Assembly (NCBI RefSeq): GCF_014635865.1
Contig: NZ_BMDQ01000002.1
Span: forward strand, 372,001 to 436,000
Reading direction: 5' to 3'
Source: Winogradskyella haliclonae
GTDB lineage: Bacteria; Bacteroidota; Bacteroidia; Flavobacteriales; Flavobacteriaceae
DNA: 64,000 nt
Made by a program: the position numbers and the translations under genes. Below, one piece after another: positions 25,150 through 34,300 of this stretch (the stretch's first letter is position 1; each line of letters begins with the position of its first letter). The notes below the pieces were generated by a model that searched no databases, was not told where the DNA came from, and saw only the letters and a list, made by a program, of their open reading frames with translations.

Positions 25150-27486
25150 TTATTTACTCCGTAAAATTTCAAGTTTTGCAAAGCGTAACAAGAGTTTTTT
25201 AACAGCTCCGTTTGAGAACTTAATTTCTGCTTTTAAATCGCCTCCAGCACCTTCTATTTTAAGCACTTCTCCTCTACCAAAACGCTGGTGATTTACAATA
25301 TTACCAACCGTTAATTTACTATCGAACAGATTAGTCTTTGAAGACGTCTTACTAACAGGTGTCATCTTTTTCGGAGAACTTATTTGAAAATTTTCGGGTT
25401 TCTTGCGCTCTTCTTTCCTTTTAAATTTTGGAGACTTAGGTTTAGCAAAACGAATCTTATTAGGCTCTACATCTCCAAAGATTGACGCATCTAGCATAGG
25501 ATTAAAACGTTGTTCTTGTATAGGTGTAATATTATCTAAATACTGCTCGTCAATTTCTTCAATAAAACGACTTGGGTCAGCATCTATCAACTTTCCCCAT
25601 CGGTATCGAGATACCGTGTATGTTAAATAGGCTTGTTTTTCGGCACGTGTTAAAGCAACATAGAACAGACGGCGCTCTTCTTCAAGCTCACTTCTGGTAT
25701 TCATGCTCATAGCACTTGGAAATAAATCTTCTTCCATACCTACAATAAATACATGAGGAAACTCCAAACCTTTTGCCAGATGAATGGTCATTAAAGCGAC
25801 ATGGTCGGGATTACCTTTATCTGCATCTAAATCTGTTGCCAAGGCCACATCTTCAAGAAATTCTGCCAATGATGCTGTGCTATCGGCTACCTCTTTCTGA
25901 CCCTCAACAAAATCACCAATACCATTTAAGAGTTCTTCAATATTTTCCATTTTGGCCACACCTTCAGGTGTACCATCTTTATTGAACTCTTTTATTAATC
26001 CCGAAACTTTAACCACATGGTCTGCCAACTCAAAAGCGTTAGCATTAGCATTCATAACCTGAAAGCTTTCTATCATGGTTACAAAATTCTTTAGTTTGTT
26101 TCGTGTGCCGCTATTGATACTAATCTCAATATCATCAATGCTTTTTAAAACCTCAAAAATGGTTTTATTATAGCTGCTTGCAGCGACTATAAGCCTATCT
26201 ATGGTTGTTTGACCAATACCTCTTGCAGGGAAGTTAATAATTCGTTTTAAGGCTTCTTCATCCGCAGGGTTTATAATAACACGTAAATAAGACAATACAT
26301 CTTTAATCTCTTTACGTTGATAAAAGGATAAGCCGCCATAAATTCTATAAGGAATATCGCGCTTACGTAAGGCGTCTTCAATAGCACGAGACTGAGCATT
26401 AGTCCTATACAATACCGCAAAGTCACTATTGTGCAATTGCTCCTGCATTTTAGTCTCAAAGACTGTACTCGCCACATATCGACCTTCATCACCATCCGTC
26501 ATTAGTCGGTTGACTTTTATTTTACCACCTTCATCATTAGCCGTCCAAACGACTTTATCTAGTTTGGTTTGATTTTTATCAATAACCGAATTAGCGGCAT
26601 TAACAATGTTTTTTGTAGATCGGTAATTCTGCTCTAATCTAAACACTTTTACGTCGTCGTAGTCACGTTGAAAATTTAGAATATTATTAATATTTGCACC
26701 TCTAAACGCATAAATACTTTGTGCGTCATCACCAACAACACATATATTCTGAAATCTATCCGATAAAGCTCTCACTATTAAGTATTGCGAATGGTTTGTA
26801 TCTTGATACTCATCCACAAGTATGTATCTAAAGCGGTCTTGATATTTGGCCAACACATCCGGAAAGCGCGTCAACAACTCATTGGTTTTTAATAACAAAT
26901 CGTCAAAATCCATCGCGCCTGCCTTAAAACAACGCTCTACATAAGCCGCATAAATTTCGCCCATTTTTGGTCGCCTTGCCGCAGTATCTGATTCTATTAA
27001 TTCTGGATTGTTGTAATAGGCCTTTACAGTAATTAAACTGTTTTTATACGACGAAATCCGAGAACGCACCTGCTTATACTTATAGATGTCTTTATCTAAT
27101 CCCATTTCTTTTATAATCGAAGAAATAAGTCTGTCAGAATCCTGAGTATCATAAATGGTAAAATTGCTTGGGTAACCTAATCGGTCAGCTTCAATACGGA
27201 GAATCTTAGCAAATACTGAGTGAAACGTACCCATCCATAGATTTTTTGCTTCACTATCACCTACAATTTCAGCAATACGCCCTTTCATTTCGCGTGCCGC
27301 TTTGTTAGTAAATGTCAATGCCAAAATATTAAATGGGTCAACACCTTGACTCATAAGGTAAGCTATTCTAAAAGTAAGGACACGTGTTTTACCAGAACCA
27401 GCACCTGCAATGACAATCATTGGTCCTTCCTTTTGTAGTGTTGGCGCTAATTGAGCGTCATTAAGTTGACTTAAATACTTTTCCAA
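25150..27486 (-). CDS. UvrD/PcrA-type ATP-dependent DNA helicase
   Basis: Superfamily 1A 3'-5' DNA helicase of 778 residues, acting in repair and replication-fork maintenance. Motif I AGAGSGKTRVL has Lys33; motif II is LVDEYQDTN, motif III VVGDDAQSIYAFRGA, motif IV LEQNYRSTKNIV. The later motifs are MTIHLAKGLEFPHVF and EEERRLFYVALTRAEK. The C-terminal ~70 residues form the Tudor-like tail found in PcrA/UvrD (HQRFGRGEVLKIEG). The length is standard. A perfect 7-2-7 palindrome at 25601-25616 falls in a conserved coding stretch and is probably chance. The gene is convergent with the E-set protein with no gap. Confidence 0.94.
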   Translation of the reverse strand: MEKYLSQLNDAQLAPTLQKEGPMIVIAGAGSGKTRVLTFRIAYLMSQGVDPFNILALTFTNKAAREMKGRIAEIVGDSEAKNLWMGTFHSVFAKILRIEADRLGYPSNFTIYDTQDSDRLISSIIKEMGLDKDIYKYKQVRSRISSYKNSLITVKAYYNNPELIESDTAARRPKMGEIYAAYVERCFKAGAMDFDDLLLKTNELLTRFPDVLAKYQDRFRYILVDEYQDTNHSQYLIVRALSDRFQNICVVGDDAQSIYAFRGANINNILNFQRDYDDVKVFRLEQNYRSTKNIVNAANSVIDKNQTKLDKVVWTANDEGGKIKVNRLMTDGDEGRYVASTVFETKMQEQLHNSDFAVLYRTNAQSRAIEDALRKRDIPYRIYGGLSFYQRKEIKDVLSYLRVIINPADEEALKRIINFPARGIGQTTIDRLIVAASSYNKTIFEVLKSIDDIEISINSGTRNKLKNFVTMIESFQVMNANANAFELADHVVKVSGLIKEFNKDGTPEGVAKMENIEELLNGIGDFVEGQKEVADSTASLAEFLEDVALATDLDADKGNPDHVALMTIHLAKGLEFPHVFIVGMEEDLFPSAMSMNTRSELEEERRLFYVALTRAEKQAYLTYTVSRYRWGKLIDADPSRFIEEIDEQYLDNITPIQEQRFNPMLDASIFGDVEPNKIRFAKPKSPKFKRKEERKKPENFQISSPKKMTPVSKTSSKTNLFDSKLTVGNIVNHQRFGRGEVLKIEGAGGDLKAEIKFSNGAVKKLLLRFAKLEILRSK

Positions 27487-27630
27487 ATGCCTAGCAATTT
27501 TAAAAAAGTGAATTTAAGTAAACTGCTTGTTTTTGCGGGACGTTTTTATGAATAATTATAAACAACCAAATAGTATTTCTTTACAATTTGTTACTTTCGG
27601 GAAACACATAATTAATCTAGGTCGCATAGG

Positions 27631-30606
27631 ATGAAGAAATTATTTCTTTTTCTTTCTTTAATTTATTCATTACAAAGCTATTGCCAATCGCCAGTTCAAT
27701 ATCAAAAAAGAACATTATCTAGAGATGATGGTTTAACCCTCGACAAAGTCAGCTCTATGTGTTATGATAATGATGGCTTCTTATGGCTAGGAGGAATTGA
27801 TAATGATATTAGAACCATAATATCTAACAACAAAGAATTAGGCTTACTGCGTTTTGATGGTACTACTTTTCATAACATAACTATTCCAAACCTATCTAAA
27901 TCTACGAATAGTGTAACACAACTTTACAAAAGAACCGATGGGAAAATCATAATTACATTTAATACAGAGTCTAAAGAGAAAATGGTACTCCTTGATCCTT
28001 ATACCATTGAATTTAAGACCTTACAACTTGATGCTAGCTCTTTTTCTAAAGTATTTAGTTATAAGGAAAAAGATTATATACTAACTAAAAAAGGAAAACT
28101 ACTAACCTTAAATGAGATTAGGGAAAGTTTTGTGCTCAATCCTGTTTTTAGTTTTTATAATAATGTACCGCAAAGGTTTAAACTAGACAGCTCTACCGAA
28201 CTAATTTTTGACCAAAATTATTGCCTTATAGGCGATGACAATTTCCCGATTATTATTACAGATTGGAATGGCAATATCCTAAAGCAATATAGTAATGACA
28301 CCTTTAGAAGAAATAGAGATATTGCCAAAAAGAAGTTTTGGATAGCTGAGGCATTTAAATACAAGGCTAAAAACTATACAATTATAGATTCTGAAGACGA
28401 ATTATATACTGTCAACTTTGAAATGCTTAATGTTAAGCCGACAAAGAAGACTATACATCTAGAGAACATTTTAAAAACTTTTGAAGACAAAAAAAGAAAT
28501 CATATCATTCTATCCTCAAAAGAAAATTCAATTATTTTTCAAAAAATAGAAGGCGATTCGCTTGTAACATTATGCACAGATAATACACTAAAGAATGCTA
28601 CAGTAATTGAAGCATTTTCAGAGGATTTAAACAATGAACTTTGGCTGTACTACAATAATAACCTACACCAATATACCTTTAGAAATACTTCTGTAACTAA
28701 CTACTTAAAAGAGTATCAGATACGAGCCATTAAACAGAAAGATGCTGAGAATATAATAGTAGCTACTGAGAGTAATGGTTGGTTTAACCTAAATACCCAA
28801 ACACAAACAACGAAACCTATCACCATTACAGAAGATGGCAATAGTGTTACTCTTTCTTCTAGAAATATAATCATTAGAGATAGTGTCATTTGGAGTCATA
28901 GTTATGGCAATATCTTAAAATTGAACACCAAAGACTACACCGCAAAATCGTTTAGGCACTACCCAATTAGAAATATAAAAGCGCTTAACGATAGCATATT
29001 GGTTTACAGCACAGCAGGCTATAATTTGATGCAGTTTAACACAAACACAGAAAAACATGAAGCATTATTAGCCACTGATAGTTTAGTAGTTTTTGATATT
29101 GCCATTAAGGATAACCTTATCTTAGGTGCTACCGATAAAGGTATTTTAAAATATGACATCAACGATAAGTCAAATACGTTTTACAATAACCTTCAGGATA
29201 ATTTTGTTTTCATGTGCAGTGAAGATGATAAAGGAAACCCATTATTTGGCACAAGAAGCGGTTATATCTATCAATATTCATCAAAAAACGAATCATTTAA
29301 TATCGTATATGAAGATGAATTAAACGCAGGAATAGCAGGTGTAATTATCGACGGTGATACATGGTGGGTCAATACCTTTAATGGCGTAGTAGCATTCAAT
29401 CGCAAAGCTAATAGTTCGTATAGATTTTCTGAAAAAGATGGTTTTACACATAATGAAGGTAACCGCTATAGCGCGCTTAAAACTAATGATGGTATCTTTT
29501 TTGGCACCTTAAAAGGCTTGAATTTTTTTAATCCAAATGATATAAAACCTAGAGAAAATAATTCTGAGCTTAGATTATTAAAAGCTAATTTTTATAATGA
29601 AAACACAAAAGAATACAAAGACGTTTACAGTAGAGCAGTCTTAGATAGTTATGAAGCGATTGTTCTACCCCCAGAAAATAGAGCCTTAGAATTAAATTTT
29701 GCGCTTAAAGACAACCTAGGTTTAAGCAATGCCTATTTCTATAGGTATAGACTCAACCAAAATAAATGGATAGACCTAAAAAGTCAAAACTTTATACAAT
29801 TCCCCAATCTTGAAGCGGGCATTTATAAGTTAGAAATTGAAGCTTTAAATTATTCAAAAGAAAAAATAGGTACATCCCTAATTATACCAATAAAAAGCAC
29901 AGCATTTTTCTACAAAACATGGTGGTTTATCACTTTTCTTAGTCTTATTATTATTGGGGTTCTACTCTATTTTTTAAGACAATTTCAGTTAAGAAAACGA
30001 CTTCAAGACCAGTTTGCGCTAGACTTAATACAATCGCAAGAAGACGAACGCAAACGTATTGCTAGAGAATTACATGATAGTGTGAGTCAGCAATTGACAC
30101 TTATTAAAAGAAAGGCACAAAGCAATGCACAATCAGAAATTTCAGAGTTAACTAATAACACACTAGAAGAAGTACGACATATTTCACGTGGGCTTTTTCC
30201 GCCTTTATTAAAACAATTAGGTTTTACCGAAAGTGTTGAGCAATTGGCAATAGATATTGATGAAAACAATGAACTCTTTGTCTCTACTGATATCGAAAAT
30301 ATTGACGATGACTTAACCGATGAAAACGCTTTACATCTGTACAGATTTGTTCAAGAATGCATCAATAACAGTTTAAAACACGCAGGAGCTAAAGCAATAT
30401 CGATAAGCATAGAAAAAGAAAAAGATGTTATTTTAGTATTGATTAAAGATAACGGTAAAGGTTTTGATGTTAGCTCAGCAAAAAACAAAACTAGTTTAGG
30501 CTTAAAAACACTTGAAGAGCGTATTAAAATCTTAAATGGTGAATTATCAATTGAAAGTAAATCAGGAAAAGGCACCACGACCAAAGCTAAAATACATTTA
30601 TCGTAG
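27631..30606 (+). CDS. Propeller-type sensor histidine kinase (HisKA_3 class)
   Basis: Sensor kinase of 991 residues. A signal peptide (MKKLFLFLSLIYSLQSYCQ) is followed by a long periplasmic beta-propeller region of two-component regulator type, about 25-640, and a Y_Y_Y-like domain, about 650-755. A membrane helix spans about 763-785. The cytoplasmic part has the HisKA_3 phosphoacceptor motif RIARELHDSVSQQLTL with His815, and an HATPase domain (ECINNSLKHAG, then DNGKGFD). This is the NarX/DesK class of kinases. It lies 3 bases upstream of its cognate regulator, and the pair precedes a giant surface protein. The ligand is unknown. It is not a hybrid: the response regulator is separate. Confidence 0.9.
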   Translation: MKKLFLFLSLIYSLQSYCQSPVQYQKRTLSRDDGLTLDKVSSMCYDNDGFLWLGGIDNDIRTIISNNKELGLLRFDGTTFHNITIPNLSKSTNSVTQLYKRTDGKIIITFNTESKEKMVLLDPYTIEFKTLQLDASSFSKVFSYKEKDYILTKKGKLLTLNEIRESFVLNPVFSFYNNVPQRFKLDSSTELIFDQNYCLIGDDNFPIIITDWNGNILKQYSNDTFRRNRDIAKKKFWIAEAFKYKAKNYTIIDSEDELYTVNFEMLNVKPTKKTIHLENILKTFEDKKRNHIILSSKENSIIFQKIEGDSLVTLCTDNTLKNATVIEAFSEDLNNELWLYYNNNLHQYTFRNTSVTNYLKEYQIRAIKQKDAENIIVATESNGWFNLNTQTQTTKPITITEDGNSVTLSSRNIIIRDSVIWSHSYGNILKLNTKDYTAKSFRHYPIRNIKALNDSILVYSTAGYNLMQFNTNTEKHEALLATDSLVVFDIAIKDNLILGATDKGILKYDINDKSNTFYNNLQDNFVFMCSEDDKGNPLFGTRSGYIYQYSSKNESFNIVYEDELNAGIAGVIIDGDTWWVNTFNGVVAFNRKANSSYRFSEKDGFTHNEGNRYSALKTNDGIFFGTLKGLNFFNPNDIKPRENNSELRLLKANFYNENTKEYKDVYSRAVLDSYEAIVLPPENRALELNFALKDNLGLSNAYFYRYRLNQNKWIDLKSQNFIQFPNLEAGIYKLEIEALNYSKEKIGTSLIIPIKSTAFFYKTWWFITFLSLIIIGVLLYFLRQFQLRKRLQDQFALDLIQSQEDERKRIARELHDSVSQQLTLIKRKAQSNAQSEISELTNNTLEEVRHISRGLFPPLLKQLGFTESVEQLAIDIDENNELFVSTDIENIDDDLTDENALHLYRFVQECINNSLKHAGAKAISISIEKEKDVILVLIKDNGKGFDVSSAKNKTSLGLKTLEERIKILNGELSIESKSGKGTTTKAKIHLS

Positions 30607-30609
30607 TTA

Positions 30610-31254
30610 ATGAATAGAGATATTAAAATACTAGTTGCTGATGATCACCCTATGCTCTTAAAAGGGCTTAAGGACGAATTACTTAACAATAATTACAAGA
30701 ATATTACAACTGCTACAAATGGTGCTGAGGCTTTAGAGAAATTGGCATCAGAACCCCATGAAGTTGCTATTCTAGATATTGAAATGCCTCTATTAACTGG
30801 CTTTGAGGTAATTAATAAATGTCAAGAAAAAGACCTTAAGACTAAATTTATCATTCTTACTTCACACAAAGAAAGTCGCTATATTTTTAAGGCAAAATCA
30901 CTAAACATCTCTGGTTATTTACTTAAAGACGAGCCGTTTTCTGAAATACAAAAATGCATTTATAAAGTTCTTGAAGGCGAAAATTATTACAGCTCTACCT
31001 TTAACGACGTGTTTCAGTCTCAGATATCTCCAGAACTACAGAAAATAAAATTGCTCTCACCTTCTGAGCGCACCATAATCAGGTTAATTGCATTTAAAAA
31101 ATCATCTAAAGAGATTTCTGAAACACTACTAATTTCTGTAAGAACCGTACAAAAACACCGCGCTAATATTATTAAAAAATTGAGTCTCAACTCGGACCAA
31201 GATGCATTAACCAATTGGGTTTCGCAAAACAAAGCGCTTATTTCTTCATTATAA
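30610..31254 (+). CDS. LuxR/NarL-family response regulator
   Basis: DNA-binding response regulator of 214 residues. The receiver domain (about 1-125) has the acidic pocket VADDHP, the phosphoacceptor Asp56 in AILDIEMPLLTGFE, and the conserved lysine in SGYLLKDEP. The C-terminal LuxR-type helix-turn-helix (about 145-210) includes LSPSERTIIRLIAFKKSSKEISETL and the recognition region SVRTVQKHRANI. The partner is the kinase just upstream; the genes are 3 bases apart. Such regulators bind inverted repeats, so the dyads at 31259-31332 in front of the next gene are candidate targets. Confidence 0.92.
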   Translation: MNRDIKILVADDHPMLLKGLKDELLNNNYKNITTATNGAEALEKLASEPHEVAILDIEMPLLTGFEVINKCQEKDLKTKFIILTSHKESRYIFKAKSLNISGYLLKDEPFSEIQKCIYKVLEGENYYSSTFNDVFQSQISPELQKIKLLSPSERTIIRLIAFKKSSKEISETLLISVRTVQKHRANIIKKLSLNSDQDALTNWVSQNKALISSL

Positions 31255-31258
31255 TTAG

Positions 31259-31280
31259 TACGTAGGCCTACGTAGTTTTT
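31259..31280 (+). terminator. Perfect 16-bp palindrome with T-tract: terminator or operator
   Basis: TACGTAGGCCTACGTA (31259-31274) is a perfect palindrome and is followed by G and five T residues. As RNA it gives a 6-bp stem with a GGCC loop, 4 bases after the response regulator stop. It could end that transcript or act as a DNA-binding dyad. Confidence 0.5.
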
Positions 31281-31309
31281 GACACACTTGCGTATTGTGT
31301 GAAATTACC

Positions 31310-31332
31310 TATGAGCATAACTTGTGCTCATA
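31310..31332. promoter_or_regulatory. Inverted repeat upstream of the giant surface protein
   Basis: TATGAGCA (31310-31317) and TGCTCATA (31325-31332) form a perfect 8-bp inverted repeat with a 7-base spacer, 38 bases before the ATG at 31371. A CACAC/GTGTG repeat (31283-31301) lies just before it. The position suits an operator or a 5' RNA hairpin. Confidence 0.4.
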
Positions 31333-31370
31333 ATCAGCTATTAATTTCTTAACATTCCAAACTACGCATA

Positions 31371-34300
31371 ATGAGAACAAAATTACTTCTGCTTTTTGTC
31401 TTTTCAATTTCAGTTTTATCTCATACTCAAACGACAAGCATACCAGACAGTGTCTTTGAACAGCAATTAATTGATTTAGGCTTAGACGATGTTATTGACG
31501 GGCAAGTACTAACTGCTAATATTGTATCAGTAACCACTTTAGATATTTCTAGTCCAATTACTAGCTTAGATGGTATAGAAGATTTTACAGCATTAGAAAC
31601 TTTAATAACCACTGGAGTTAGTACCTTAACAAGCATTGATGTAAGCCAAAATACAAACCTAAAAAATCTAGATATCGTAGGGTGTTTTAACCTAACTAGC
31701 TTAGATGTCTCTAATAATTTGAACCTTACCACACTTAAAACTAATGGTACTGGGATAATTACTATTGATGTAAGTAGCAATACTAATCTCACAGAGCTAA
31801 TAGCAAGTCCTAGCTCAAATCTAATAAACTTAATTGCCAGTAATACGTCAATTTCAGAACTCGATTTAAGATTTACGCCTAACTTACAGAATATTAATGT
31901 TAGTAATAATAATTCACTTAGTCTATTGAGGCTAAATAATGGAAATAACGTCAATGTAACAAACTATATTTCCTTTAATACTCCCAACCTCACCGATTGT
32001 ATTTGGGTTGATGATGCTGTTTTCTCTAACTCATTTTGGACAAACCGAGATCCAAATAATTCGTTCTGCGATGGTGTTTATGTACCAGATGATGCTCTTG
32101 AGCAAGCTTTTGTTGATTTAGGTTTTGATACTTTGCCACTAGATGATGAAGTGCCATTCAGCGCATTGTTAAGAGAATCCTTAAATCTAAGTGGGCGAGG
32201 TATTTCTGACCCAACTGGCCTTGAGTACTTTGAAGTTCTTAGAAGTCTAGATTTATCAAATAATAACATTAGTAGTTTAAATGTAAGTAAAAATAGTGAT
32301 TTATCCATTCTTAATGTAAACAATAACAACTTAAATAGTTTAGATGTTAGTCAAAACACCATAATGGGTGTTTTGCGTATTAGAGATAATACTATAGACA
32401 ACTTGGATGTTGGGCACCTTAATCTATTTATACTAGATGTAGCAAATAATAATTTGGATGCTTTGGATTTACTTAACAGTAGCCTTTTAGAAACTCTTGA
32501 TATAAGCGGAAATAATTTTAGTAACTTAGATGTAAGTCAAAATAATGATTTGAAAATCTTAGATGTAAGTAATAATAACTTAAGCACTTTAGATTTGAGC
32601 AACAATACAGATCTAAATTCTTTATCTACACAAAATACTGTAATAACTAACCTCGATTTAAGCACCCAAACTAACTTGAGTGCTATAAATATTAGCAATA
32701 ATAATCAGTTAATGGAGTTAAATATCCGCAACGGAAACAACTCTTCTATTTCTGGAAATGATTTCATAAGTACTAATTCTTCCAATCTCATTTGTATCAC
32801 CGTAGATGACCCTGCTTATTCTATAGCGAATTGGATAAATATAGATCCTGCAAATACGTTTAGTGTAGTTTGTGGCCCAGGAACTGCCTTTAATTTTGAT
32901 GGTATAGATGACTATGCAGTAGCTGTAAACCCTTCAATCTTGGAAATTACTAGTGGTACTGTCGAAATGCGAATTAAACCCGAAACAAAAGCAACAGCAC
33001 AAACCATTTTAGCCTATCGCAGTAGTGATGGTGCCAATACAAAATATTTATTTAATCTATTAGGTAATCTCACTGGAATTGGCTTTTGGAATGGAGCATC
33101 TTATCAAACCATAACATATGCCTTCAATCCTGATGAGTGGTATAATATTGCAATTACAGATGATGATACTGGTAGTACAACCGTATATGTCAATAGTGTA
33201 TCTATAGGCGCATTCTCTACAGAATTTGGAACTGCTACTGGTTCTAACCTAAATCTCTATGTAGGTGTAGATTTTCCGTTAAACGAATACTTCCTAGGTG
33301 ATATTGGAGATATACGAATTTGGAACACCGTTAAACCTAGAGGAACAGGTATATGCAGCAATACACCTTCTGGTAATGATTTAATAGCCTATTATGACTT
33401 TAATCAAGGTACAACAAGCGCAGATAATAGCAGCATAAATTCAATAATAGATAGCTCAGGTAACTCTAATAATCTGTCGTTGATAAATACTACTATAAAC
33501 GGATTAACAAGTAATTGGATAAACTCAGATAATGCCAGTTTCACAGATACTATAACACCAGTTGCAGTTGCGCAAAATATAACAGCATCTTTAGATGCCA
33601 ATGGGCAAATTATAGTGGATCCGCTATTAGTAGACAATGGTTCGACTGATAATTGTGAGATAGTTAGTTATGTACTTAGTCAAGATACGTTTACCTGTGG
33701 CGATTTAGAGTTTGAAGGCTTTTCGAGTCAAGCTTTAGATTTAGATGGCACATTACAGTATGCAGAAATACCATATACTCCGGAGCTTAATTTACCAAAC
33801 TCATGGACACTTGAAGGTTGGATCTACCCTACAGGATTTAATCCTGGTGGTGATGTCGTCATTGATAAATATTCTGGAACCTCATTCTTTGATGAGTATA
33901 GCATATTTCATTTTGGTGGTAATTATTTTGCTGAAGTCACTACGACTGATGGTAACTTTGGCGTAAATGGTGGTCCAGTAACCCTAAATCAATGGACACA
34001 TATTGCTGGAGTTTATGATCAAGCCAACGGTACATTATCAATATATATTAATGGCACACTCCAAAACACAGCCGCTGGTATAACAGGAAGTTCTCTAAGC
34101 ACAACCAACAACACCATTTTAGGCGGAGTTGACTGGGGCAATGCAACCTTTACAGGAACTATAGACGAGCTTCGTATTTGGGATAGAGCACTTACTGCTC
34201 AAGAAATTACTGACCAACGTAGTCAAATACTCAGTAGTGATGAATCAAATTTAGTAGGTTATTTCCGTATCGAACAAGGTCAAGGAAATAACACATTGCT

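Noticed and set aside
25601..25616. Perfect palindrome CGGTATC-GA-GATACCG inside the UvrD/PcrA helicase
   Set aside because: Falls in a conserved coding segment (SRYRWGKL), so it is probably dictated by codons.
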